64,000 bases of DNA from Gemmatimonadota bacterium (GTDB lineage: Bacteria > Gemmatimonadota > Gemmatimonadetes > Gemmatimonadales > Gemmatimonadaceae), in NCBI GenBank assembly GCA_003152485.1, contig PMAE01000065.1, forward strand, positions 15,420 through 79,419, in the 5' to 3' direction. Every line of letters begins with the position of its first letter. Position 1 is the stretch's first letter. The position numbers were made by a program, and so were the translations under genes. The notes under the pieces were generated by a model. The model saw only the letters and a program-made list of their open reading frames with translations. It searched no databases and was not told the DNA's origin. This document shows, piece by piece, positions 38,815 through 47,267 of this stretch.

Positions 38815-40110
38815 ATGGCGCGTGTACCAATGCGGGTGACGATCATCGCGGTGGGATCGCGGGGCGACGTACAACCGTACGTCGCGCTCGGGCTCGGACT
38901 GGTTGCGGCCGGCCATGCGGTCACGCTGGCGACGCACGAGACCTTTCGCGACTTCGTGACCAGTCACGGGTTGCATTTCGCCCCGATGGCGGGCGATCCA
39001 CGCGCGGTCCTGGCCCTGGCGGACCGCTGGCTCGCCACGGGCCGGAACCGACACGCGCTTCCCATCGCGCGCGAGATGTTTCGCGCGCTGCGACCGATGC
39101 TGGCGGCGCTGTTGGCGGATTTCTGGCGCGTGTCGCAGGGGAGCGAGCTGCTCATCTACTCGCCGGTCGCGACCCCGGCCTGGAGTGTCGCGGAGCGCCT
39201 CGGGATTCCCGGCGTCGCGGCGTACTTGCAGCCGCTCCATCGGACGCGCCATTTCCCCGCCGTGGGTGTGCCGGGCTCAGTGCGGTTGGGCGGCGCTTTC
39301 AATCTGGCGACGCACATCCTCACGCAGCAGTTCGCGTGGCGGCCGATACGGCGCCAGGTCAACACATGGCGACGCGATTCGCTCTCGCTGCCGCCGGCGG
39401 TCGGATACGGCCCCTTCGCGCGTGATCGACCGACCGGCGCCGCGCTGCCGACCTTGTACGCGTACAGTCCCCTTGTCGTACCGAAGCCGCCGGATTGGGG
39501 ACCCGCGATCCAACTGACGGGTTATTGGGTCCTCGGTCCCAGCCAGGACTGGCGCCCGCCCACGGCGCTCGAGGCGTTCCTCGGCGCCGGCTCGCCGCCG
39601 ATCTCGATCGGTTTTGGCAGCATGACTCCGTCGAATGCCGGCCGCCTGACCGCGATTGCGCTCGAGGCGCTCGCGGCAACCGGGGAACGCGGCGTACTGC
39701 TCGGCGGGTGGGGTGCATTGGGGGAGGGTGCACTGCCGGCCAGCGTGATCGCGGTGCGCGATGTCCCGCACGAGTGGTTGTTCCCGCGCATGCGGGCAAT
39801 CGTGCACCACGGTGGCGCGGGAACGACGGGGGCGGCGCTCCGTGGCGGGGTGCCATCTATCGTCGTGCCGGTGGGCTTCGATCAGCCGTTCTGGGCTGGA
39901 CGGGTCCATGCGTTGGGAGTCGGTCCTCGTCCGATCTCCCGACGGCGGCTCACCGCCGAACGGTTGGCGGAGGCCATCCGGCAGGCGGTGCGCGACGACG
40001 CGATGCGCTCACGCGCCGCACGCCTGGGCCTCGCGCTGCGCGCCGAGCGTGGCGTCGACGTGGCGGTCGCGGAGATCGAGGCGATCGCGCGGCGCGGAGC
40101 CAATCGGTGA
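38815..40110 (+). CDS. Glycosyltransferase (UGT/GT28-like, sterol or rhamnosyl type)
   Basis: MRVTIIAVGSRGDVQPYVALGLGLVAAGHAVTLATHE; HHGGAGTTGAALRGGVPSIVVPVGFDQPFWAGRVHALGVGPRPIS. Confidence 0.93.
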   Translation: MARVPMRVTIIAVGSRGDVQPYVALGLGLVAAGHAVTLATHETFRDFVTSHGLHFAPMAGDPRAVLALADRWLATGRNRHALPIAREMFRALRPMLAALLADFWRVSQGSELLIYSPVATPAWSVAERLGIPGVAAYLQPLHRTRHFPAVGVPGSVRLGGAFNLATHILTQQFAWRPIRRQVNTWRRDSLSLPPAVGYGPFARDRPTGAALPTLYAYSPLVVPKPPDWGPAIQLTGYWVLGPSQDWRPPTALEAFLGAGSPPISIGFGSMTPSNAGRLTAIALEALAATGERGVLLGGWGALGEGALPASVIAVRDVPHEWLFPRMRAIVHHGGAGTTGAALRGGVPSIVVPVGFDQPFWAGRVHALGVGPRPISRRRLTAERLAEAIRQAVRDDAMRSRAARLGLALRAERGVDVAVAEIEAIARRGANR

Positions 40111-40364
40111 GTCGAACCTCGCCGCCGCGCCCGTGGCTCACGCATCCCTTCGACAGTGCGCGCAACGCGCTGACCGCCGGTCTCTGGTGTGGCGTGATCT
40201 CGGATCTGACCACGTATTACGCACACGCCGCGTCCGTCGCCGACTACTTCTCGCCGAGCGGCCGGCGCAACCTCGTCGTGTGCGTCGGCGTCGCGACCAC
40301 GATCGCGCTGGTCGTCGCGTTGATCCTAAGCGCGGTGCGGCGGCAGCGATTGAAGTGGGGCTAG
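40107..40364 (+). CDS. Small membrane protein
   Basis: 85 aa, GTG start overlapping preceding TGA (GTGA); two hydrophobic segments; terminates at a CTAG shared with the opposing gene. Confidence 0.65.
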   Translation: MSRTSPPRPWLTHPFDSARNALTAGLWCGVISDLTTYYAHAASVADYFSPSGRRNLVVCVGVATTIALVVALILSAVRRQRLKWG

Positions 40365-41629
40365 GCGGTCATCTGTCGCTGCGCCGATGTTCGTGGCCGC
40401 GCGCCGCGTCGGGGGCCGTGTTGCTGCTCGTCGAACGCGCCGCTGTCATAGGCCGCGCAATACTCCTTCCAGTACCCACGCACGACGTCGGTGTACGACC
40501 GCGCAAAGTCGAACAGGGGGCGGGCCCACGAGCGATCGTGGCCAAACTCGATCCATTCGTCCGCGGTGGCAGAGCCTTGATGGCCGCCACTGCGCAGCTG
40601 GCCCCAGGCGACGACGTTGGCCATGACCCGAAGAGCGTCCTGAAGCCGATCCGGCTCATCTGAGGCATGGGTGAGGGCGAGGCGATCTTCCGTCGGCTGC
40701 AGCTCGCGCAAGATGTAGGACTTCCGCCCGAGCCGGAGGGGGCGGAGCAGGTCTGGGGAGACGGCTTGCACGCGGCGTTGGATCGTCACCACGCGCTCGG
40801 CTTCGGACGTCCATCGCGGTTGGCGAACTCGGACGGTGGGGGCCAGCGCCGACGGAGCGGCTTGTTTGAGATCCAGCAGCACGTTCCCGTCCGGGCCCCC
40901 ATGACCGTTGATCAGGATCACTGCGCGCTGCAGGCCGAGACTGCCGGTGCCGGCAATGCGGCGGGCCACATCGATCACACGGAAGAAGGTCGGGTCCTCG
41001 CGCGCCACCCGAGATAGCGCGAGCGCGCGCACGACCTGGTCCCGCGACTCGCGCGAGATGGTGAGTGCGTGGCGCCCGTCGATGCGCAGTCGGCGGCGCC
41101 CGCGGGTGACCGTGGTGCGTTCCTCGAGCAGGTGACGCCGCGTGCGGCGTTTGACGCGGCGCAGCAACTGCTTGACCAACCCGCGCGCGGTCGAGCGCTC
41201 CACCCAGAGTGGCTTCCCCACGCGGAGGGCGTGCGTGTACGCCAAATGCGCCTGGTGCGCAAAGGCGCGACCGTCGGCCGCCGGGAGTCCGAGATTGGCG
41301 ATGGCGAGCGCCGTGCTGGTGGCGAACCGCGCTAAGTCGCGCCCCGCGGGGGCGAGCGCGGCTTCGTCGAAATCGTTCATGTCGAAATACGCGAGCCCGT
41401 TGACACCCTTGAAGCTGCCGAAGTTCTCGAGGTGGAGATCACCGCAGGCCCACGTGAGCGGTGAGGCGTCGAGCGGTGATCCGGCAGGCCAGTCGCGATA
41501 AAAGAGGTGCGCGGTCCCCCGAAAAAATCCAAAAGGGCTGCGGCGCATCGCCGCGTACTTCAGGGCGAGCCGCTCGGGCTCGCGGCCATCATTGAACCGC
41601 AGGATTCGAGAGACGACGGACGGGGCCAT
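40361..41629 (-). CDS. DUF2252 family protein
   Basis: KYAAMRRSPFGFFRGTAHLFYRDW, CGDLHLENFGSFKGVNGLAYFDMNDFDEAALAPAGRDLARFATS. Confidence 0.92.
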   Translation of the reverse strand: MAPSVVSRILRFNDGREPERLALKYAAMRRSPFGFFRGTAHLFYRDWPAGSPLDASPLTWACGDLHLENFGSFKGVNGLAYFDMNDFDEAALAPAGRDLARFATSTALAIANLGLPAADGRAFAHQAHLAYTHALRVGKPLWVERSTARGLVKQLLRRVKRRTRRHLLEERTTVTRGRRRLRIDGRHALTISRESRDQVVRALALSRVAREDPTFFRVIDVARRIAGTGSLGLQRAVILINGHGGPDGNVLLDLKQAAPSALAPTVRVRQPRWTSEAERVVTIQRRVQAVSPDLLRPLRLGRKSYILRELQPTEDRLALTHASDEPDRLQDALRVMANVVAWGQLRSGGHQGSATADEWIEFGHDRSWARPLFDFARSYTDVVRGYWKEYCAAYDSGAFDEQQHGPRRGARPRTSAQRQMTA

Positions 41630-41762
41630 CAGTAGTTGATGCTCGGGAGGAGAAGTCGGGCGAACCGGAGTCTACTCCAGGACGACCGCATCGGCCCGGG
41701 AGTCGCGATCACGCAGAGCATGGAGCGCGTGCCGCCGGCTGAGGAGTCCGGTGGATTGCCGC

Positions 41763-42953
41763 TCACGACTGGCGGGGACTCGACGGCTGATCCTGGCCGA
41801 CACCGATCGTCGAGCGGCCCTGGGCGGTCATTGAGTCGCGGATGACCGTGACGCCGCCCGGCGCCGTGAGCGCAGCCCCGACATCACCGAGTCGAGAGAG
41901 TAACGCTACGGTAATGGCTTCTTGGGCGTCCATGAACACGAGGTAGTCGGGAGACAGCACGACGTACACCGTCTCGACGGCGATCCCCTGATTGGTGGGA
42001 ACGGTCACGTGCGAACGCGCGAAGCGCACGCCGGGCCGCGCCTCGATGATCTCGCGCAGGAGGTGCGGCACCTGCGCGATCGCGTCGGGGGCGCCGGTCT
42101 GATCGAGCGTCACCGTGAGTGTGATCGTGCGCTCGCGCAGGCGACGAAAGTTGCGGATCCGGCTCTTGAGCAGGTCGCCATTGGAGAAAATGATCTGCTC
42201 GCCCGAGTTCGACCGGACCCGCGTCGTCTTGAGTCCGATCCGCTCGACTGTTCCGCCGAGTCCATCGACGGTGATCGGATCGCCGACGACGAACGGTTTG
42301 TCGAGGACGATCGAGAGCGCGGCGAACAGGTCGCCGAGGATGTTCTGGACGGCGAGCGCGAGCGCGATTCCGGTGACGCCCAGTCCTGCGATGAGCGTCG
42401 TGATGTGGACGCCTAGGCTGTCGAGCGCAATGAGGGCGATCATCAGCCAGAGGACGATGCGGGCCACGACGCCAAGCGCCGCGACCGTCGTGCGGCTGGC
42501 CGCGCCGCCATCCCCTCCGTCGTCGCCGCTGGGCGTCGAACGGCCGGCGATGTAATGGTGTAGTACCGCTCCAATGATGCCGTCTCCCCAGATGGCGATC
42601 TGGAGGAGGAAGGCGACGATCGCGACGTCCCGGACGCCGTGTTCCCAATGCGGGGTCAGCACGAGGTCCAACGAGGCGATCACCAACCCGACCGCGAACA
42701 GGAAGAAGTACCGCGTGCGGCGGACGAGCGTGGCGACCACGGAGTCGGCGCCCGGCGCGCCGGGCAGATCGGCCGCTCCCTTCCGTCTCAATCGGCGATG
42801 CGCCACCTGTCGAGCGATCGACAGCAGCACGAACACACACCCGAGAATCGCGAGGGCAATGAGCCAGTCGCGAACCGTGTTGTGGTAGTACTCCCAGTCG
42901 AGCACGTTGAGTGGGCGCATCGATTCAGCCAGGTGTCGGGTTTCGCTGGACAA
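41763..42953 (-). CDS. MscS family mechanosensitive ion channel
   Basis: GLGVTGIALALAVQNILGDLFAALSIVLDKPFVVGDPITVDGLGGTVERIGLKTTRVRSNSGEQIIFSNGDLL. Confidence 0.94.
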   Translation of the reverse strand: MSSETRHLAESMRPLNVLDWEYYHNTVRDWLIALAILGCVFVLLSIARQVAHRRLRRKGAADLPGAPGADSVVATLVRRTRYFFLFAVGLVIASLDLVLTPHWEHGVRDVAIVAFLLQIAIWGDGIIGAVLHHYIAGRSTPSGDDGGDGGAASRTTVAALGVVARIVLWLMIALIALDSLGVHITTLIAGLGVTGIALALAVQNILGDLFAALSIVLDKPFVVGDPITVDGLGGTVERIGLKTTRVRSNSGEQIIFSNGDLLKSRIRNFRRLRERTITLTVTLDQTGAPDAIAQVPHLLREIIEARPGVRFARSHVTVPTNQGIAVETVYVVLSPDYLVFMDAQEAITVALLSRLGDVGAALTAPGGVTVIRDSMTAQGRSTIGVGQDQPSSPRQS

Positions 42954-43110
42954 AGTGCAGGGGCGATGGTGCCGGCCGCTACTGGGCGCGCCCAGTGAAC
43001 GATGCGCCGGCGCCTATATTGCGCCCACGACATGCTGGCATCTCGCGCGTGGCCCGGCCGCTTACACCGCGAGTGGCATCGTGGGGCGACGGTCCGTGCA
43101 CGTGCCGTCG

Positions 43111-44331
43111 ATGGCTAAAGCGCTCGCCTGCCTGGCGGTCACGGCGCCTGGGATGGCGGTCCTCACGGACCGTGAGCTCCGTGCCATCGGCGTCGTGCCC
43201 GAAGCCGTGGGCGCCGAAGGGGTGAGCTTCAGCGCATCGCTGGCCCAACTGTACGCCGCCAACCTGTGGCTGCGCACGGCGACTCGAGTCGTCGTACGCG
43301 CGGGGTCGTTCCCGGCCGAATCATTTGCCGAGCTCGAACGTCGTGCGGCGCGGGTGGACTGGGAACGCTATATCGCTGCCGGGACTCTCGTCAGGCTGCG
43401 TGTGACCTGCCGGAAATCGCGACTCTACCACTCGGACGCCGTAGCCGAGCGGGTCGCGCGTGCCATCGAGCGAGCCGGTGGCATCCCAATCCTCGGTCCA
43501 CGAGAATCGCCCGTCCCGTCGCCCGCGGCGCCGGTGGATACCGAGTCCAGGACCGGTGCCGACGAGGGGCTCGACGCCGACCTTGACATCGGGTCTCCGG
43601 CAGACGTGGGTGAGCCCGATCAACTCGTTCTGGTGCGTTTCTATCGCGATGAGTGCGCGATCAGTGTGGACGCGTCGGGTGCGCTGCTGCACCGTCGCGG
43701 GTACCGCCTGGAGACGGCGAAGGCGCCACTTCGGGAGACGTTGGCCGCCGCTGTGCTCATGACGAGCGGATGGGAGGCCCGTGGCCCGCTGCTCGACCCG
43801 CTGTGCGGCTCGGGGACGGTGGTGATCGAGGGAGCGCTCATCGCCCGTCGTCGCGCGCCGGGCATCAGTCGGGATTTCGCCTTCATGCGCTGGCCGGAAT
43901 TCGAGGCGCCGGTGTGGCAGACGCTGGTGTCCGATGCCCGCGCCCAGGAGCGCGCGACGGCGCTGGTGCCGATCCAGGGGTCGGACCGCGACGCCGGCGC
44001 GACGGCGGCGACGATGCGTAACGCCATGCGTGCCGGCGTGGTCGATGACATCGACGTTGCGACCCGCGCGGTCTCCGCCATCGACCCACCGCCGGGACCG
44101 GGCTGGCTCGTGACGAACCCGCCGTACGGTGTCCGCGTCGGGGATCGGGATCAGCTGCGAGATCTCTACGCCCAACTCGGACGGGTCGCTCGCGCCAAAT
44201 GCGCCGGGTGGACTGTGGGCATGGTATCGGGGGATCGCGCGCTCACGCGGCATACTCGCTTGCCGTTTATCGCGCAGTTGCGGACCACCAATGGTGGGTT
44301 GCCGGTGGAACTGGTGCGGGCCGAGTTGTAG
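43111..44331 (+). CDS. THUMP-containing class I SAM-dependent RNA methyltransferase (RlmL/TrmN-like)
   Basis: LLDPLCGSGTVVIEGALIARRRAPGISRDFAFMRWPEF, GSDRDAGATAATMRNAMRAGV, LVTNPPYGVRVGD. Confidence 0.9.
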   Translation: MAKALACLAVTAPGMAVLTDRELRAIGVVPEAVGAEGVSFSASLAQLYAANLWLRTATRVVVRAGSFPAESFAELERRAARVDWERYIAAGTLVRLRVTCRKSRLYHSDAVAERVARAIERAGGIPILGPRESPVPSPAAPVDTESRTGADEGLDADLDIGSPADVGEPDQLVLVRFYRDECAISVDASGALLHRRGYRLETAKAPLRETLAAAVLMTSGWEARGPLLDPLCGSGTVVIEGALIARRRAPGISRDFAFMRWPEFEAPVWQTLVSDARAQERATALVPIQGSDRDAGATAATMRNAMRAGVVDDIDVATRAVSAIDPPPGPGWLVTNPPYGVRVGDRDQLRDLYAQLGRVARAKCAGWTVGMVSGDRALTRHTRLPFIAQLRTTNGGLPVELVRAEL

Positions 44332-44429
44332 CCAGCGGTCGATCCATTCTCGGGAGGGTAACGCGGCAGCCCAAAATGGTGTCTCATGAGTGCCGCCGCG
44401 CGGAACGCGATCCTTTAGATTTGGCACAT

Positions 44430-47267
44430 ATGGATTCTGGTCCCATCACGACCTCGTTCAACGACGCCTACATCGCGGAGCTCTACGAGGCATTTCGCCG
44501 CGATCCGGCATCGGTCGATGATTCGTGGCGGCAGTTCTTCGAGGTCGCGCAGCGGTTCGCGGGCGGGTCATCCCCCGTGGCCGAGGGCGGCCCGGCGGAC
44601 CCCGTCCTGCTCAAGAAGGCGGCGGGCGCGGCCGCCCTCATGCAGGCGACCCGCTCCTACGGCCATTTCGCCGTGCCGCTCGACCCGCTCGGGACTCCGC
44701 CCCTCGGCGCGCCGGAGCTGACCCCCGAGTTTCACGGGATCACCGAGGGCGACCTCGATCTGGTGCCGGGGAGTGCACTGGGCTTCCCCCACATGGCCAC
44801 GGCCGCAGATGTCATCCGACGGCTGCGGTTCCGGTACTCGACCACGCTGGGCATCGAGGTCACGCACCTGGCGGAAGAAGACGAGCGGAAATGGTTCCGC
44901 CAACTGTTGACGGCCGAGACCCTCACGCGCCCGCTCACATCCGAGGAGAAGCAGGCCGTTTTGGTTCGATTGACGGAGGTCGATGGGCTCGAGCGATTCA
45001 TCGGCCGGGCCTATCCCAACGCCAAGCGGTTTTCGATCGAGGGCACGGACGCGCTCGTCCCAATGCTCGACGCGACGATTGTCGAAGGGGCGGCCGCCGG
45101 GGCGCGGACGGTGGCGATCGCGATGGCGCATCGCGGGCGACTCAACGTGCTCGCCCACATTCTGGGCAAACCCTACGCCTCGATCTTCGACGAGTTCGAA
45201 GGGAAGCACGAGGACAGTGGCACCGGCGACGTCAAATACCACCTCGGCGCGCAGGGGACTCGCGTGCTGCCCGGGGGCGAAACGGTTGGGATCACGTTGG
45301 TGCCGAATCCCAGCCACCTGGAAATGGTCAACCCGGTCCTCGAAGGTATGGCGCGGGCGATGCAGCGAGATGGAGCCGAGCTCCATCACGAGCGCGTCAT
45401 TCCGCTGTGCGTACATGGGGACGCGGCGTTTCCCGGTGAAGGCGTGGTCTCGGAGACGTTCAATCTCTCGCGGCTGGCCGGCTACGGTGTCGGTGGCACG
45501 GTGCACATCATCGTCAACAACCAAATCGGGTTCACGACCGACCCCTCGGAAGGGCGATCGACGCACTACGCCAGCGACATCGCCAAGGGATTCGACGTTC
45601 CGATCATCCATGTCAATGCCGATAACGCCGAGGCCTGCATCATCGCGGTCCGCATCGGCGTGGCGTACCGGACGCGCTTCCACAAGGATTTCCTGATCGA
45701 CCTCGTGGGCTACCGTCGGCACGGCCATAACGAGGGCGACGAACCTGGCTTCACACAGCCGCTGGCCTCGCAATTGATCAAGACCCATCCCACGGCCCGG
45801 GTGATTTGGGGAGAGCGATTGGTGCGCGAGGGGATTCTGACTGCGGCCGCGGTCGCGACGGCCGAGCGCGAGATGATGGACCGATTGACAGCGGTGCATG
45901 CGGAGGCGACCGCGGGCGCGGCGAAGGCGCCGGCGTATGATCCGCCGCATCCGCCGGTCAAGTTGCCGACGCGACCGTTGGAAACGGCCGTGGCGGCGGA
46001 GCGGCTGATCGCCTTGAACGAACGACTGCTGGCGTGGCCGTCGGGGTTCACGATTCACAGCCGTCTGGCGCGGACGCTGGCTCGTCGGCGGGACGCGCTT
46101 GGCCCGAAAGGCGCGATCGATTGGGGACACGCCGAGACGTTGGCATTCGCCTCCGTGCTCACCGAGGGGACGCCCGTACGGTTGTCCGGGCAGGACGCGG
46201 AGCGCGGCACGTTTTCGCATCGGCATGCCGTGCTGCACGACACGAACACGGGCGCGCGATACATCCCGCTCCAGCACCTCGACGGCGCGGCGTTCGACAT
46301 CTTCAACAGTCCGCTCTCCGAGACGGCGGTGCTCGGGTTCGAGTATGGCTACAGCGCCGTGGCGCCGGAGTCGCTGGTGTTGTGGGAAGCGCAATACGGC
46401 GATTTCGTCAACGTCGCGCAGCCGATCATCGACCAATTCCTCACGACCGACCGGACGAAGTGGGGGCAGGATTCGGACGTAGTGTTGCTCCTCCCTCACG
46501 GATACGAGGGCGGGGGGCCGGAGCACTCGAGCGCCCGGCTCGAGCGGTTTCTGCAGATGTGCGCCGAGGAGAACATGGTCGTCGCCTATCCCACGACGGC
46601 CGCGCAGTACTTCCACATCCTGCGGCGCCACATCAAGACGCCGTCGCGCCGACCGTTGGTGCTCATGACGCCCAAGAGCTTGTTGCGGCTCGACCGTGCG
46701 GCGTCGCGGCTGGCGGACCTCTCGGCCGGACATTTCCAATCGGTCCTGGGTGATCCGCGGCGAGCGGAGCCGGAGCGGCAGGAAGAAGTGACTCGTGTCG
46801 TGTTCTGTGCTGGCAAGTTGTACTACGATCTCAGCGCGGTGGACCAGCCCCAGCACGTGGCGCTGATTCGGATCGAGCAACTCTACCCGTGGCCGCACGA
46901 GGGCGTGGCGTGGGCGCTCGATCGGTATCCGTCGGCCGACGAGGTGGTATGGGCGCAAGAAGAGCCCAAGAACATGGGCGCGTGGACGTTCGTCGCGCCG
47001 CGTCTTCGGGCCGCGGCGGGCCACGCGATTCCGGTGACGTACATCGGGCGTCCCGAGCGAGCGAGTCCGGCGGAAGGGTATCAGGCGTCGCACCAGCGCG
47101 AGCAATCGCGGATCGTGGCGGAGGTGCTCGGCCGGCCGCCGGTGAAGCCCGGTGGGACGGCGGCCGCCCAGGGCCTGGCGGCACCGACCGATGGTCGGGG
47201 TGTGACAAGCGAGGCGGTGGGTTCGTCGGCGCCCGCTGGGTCGGCGAGCGGGACCAAGAGCTCATAG
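44430..47267 (+). CDS. sucA: 2-oxoglutarate dehydrogenase E1 component
   Basis: TSFNDAYIAELYEAFRRDPASVDDSWRQFF N-terminus; IAMAHRGRLNVLAHILGKPY, HLGAQGTR, NPSHLEMVNPVLEGMARA, HGDAAFPGEGVVSETFNLSRL, LLPHGYEGGGPEHSSARLERFLQM. Confidence 0.97.
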   Translation: MDSGPITTSFNDAYIAELYEAFRRDPASVDDSWRQFFEVAQRFAGGSSPVAEGGPADPVLLKKAAGAAALMQATRSYGHFAVPLDPLGTPPLGAPELTPEFHGITEGDLDLVPGSALGFPHMATAADVIRRLRFRYSTTLGIEVTHLAEEDERKWFRQLLTAETLTRPLTSEEKQAVLVRLTEVDGLERFIGRAYPNAKRFSIEGTDALVPMLDATIVEGAAAGARTVAIAMAHRGRLNVLAHILGKPYASIFDEFEGKHEDSGTGDVKYHLGAQGTRVLPGGETVGITLVPNPSHLEMVNPVLEGMARAMQRDGAELHHERVIPLCVHGDAAFPGEGVVSETFNLSRLAGYGVGGTVHIIVNNQIGFTTDPSEGRSTHYASDIAKGFDVPIIHVNADNAEACIIAVRIGVAYRTRFHKDFLIDLVGYRRHGHNEGDEPGFTQPLASQLIKTHPTARVIWGERLVREGILTAAAVATAEREMMDRLTAVHAEATAGAAKAPAYDPPHPPVKLPTRPLETAVAAERLIALNERLLAWPSGFTIHSRLARTLARRRDALGPKGAIDWGHAETLAFASVLTEGTPVRLSGQDAERGTFSHRHAVLHDTNTGARYIPLQHLDGAAFDIFNSPLSETAVLGFEYGYSAVAPESLVLWEAQYGDFVNVAQPIIDQFLTTDRTKWGQDSDVVLLLPHGYEGGGPEHSSARLERFLQMCAEENMVVAYPTTAAQYFHILRRHIKTPSRRPLVLMTPKSLLRLDRAASRLADLSAGHFQSVLGDPRRAEPERQEEVTRVVFCAGKLYYDLSAVDQPQHVALIRIEQLYPWPHEGVAWALDRYPSADEVVWAQEEPKNMGAWTFVAPRLRAAAGHAIPVTYIGRPERASPAEGYQASHQREQSRIVAEVLGRPPVKPGGTAAAQGLAAPTDGRGVTSEAVGSSAPAGSASGTKSS

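Noticed and set aside
44199-44429. 77-residue N-terminal extension of SucA
   Set aside because: Overlaps the methyltransferase 3' end and lacks SucA homology; ATG at 44430 fits the SFNDAYIAELYEAF N-terminus and the -10-like box.
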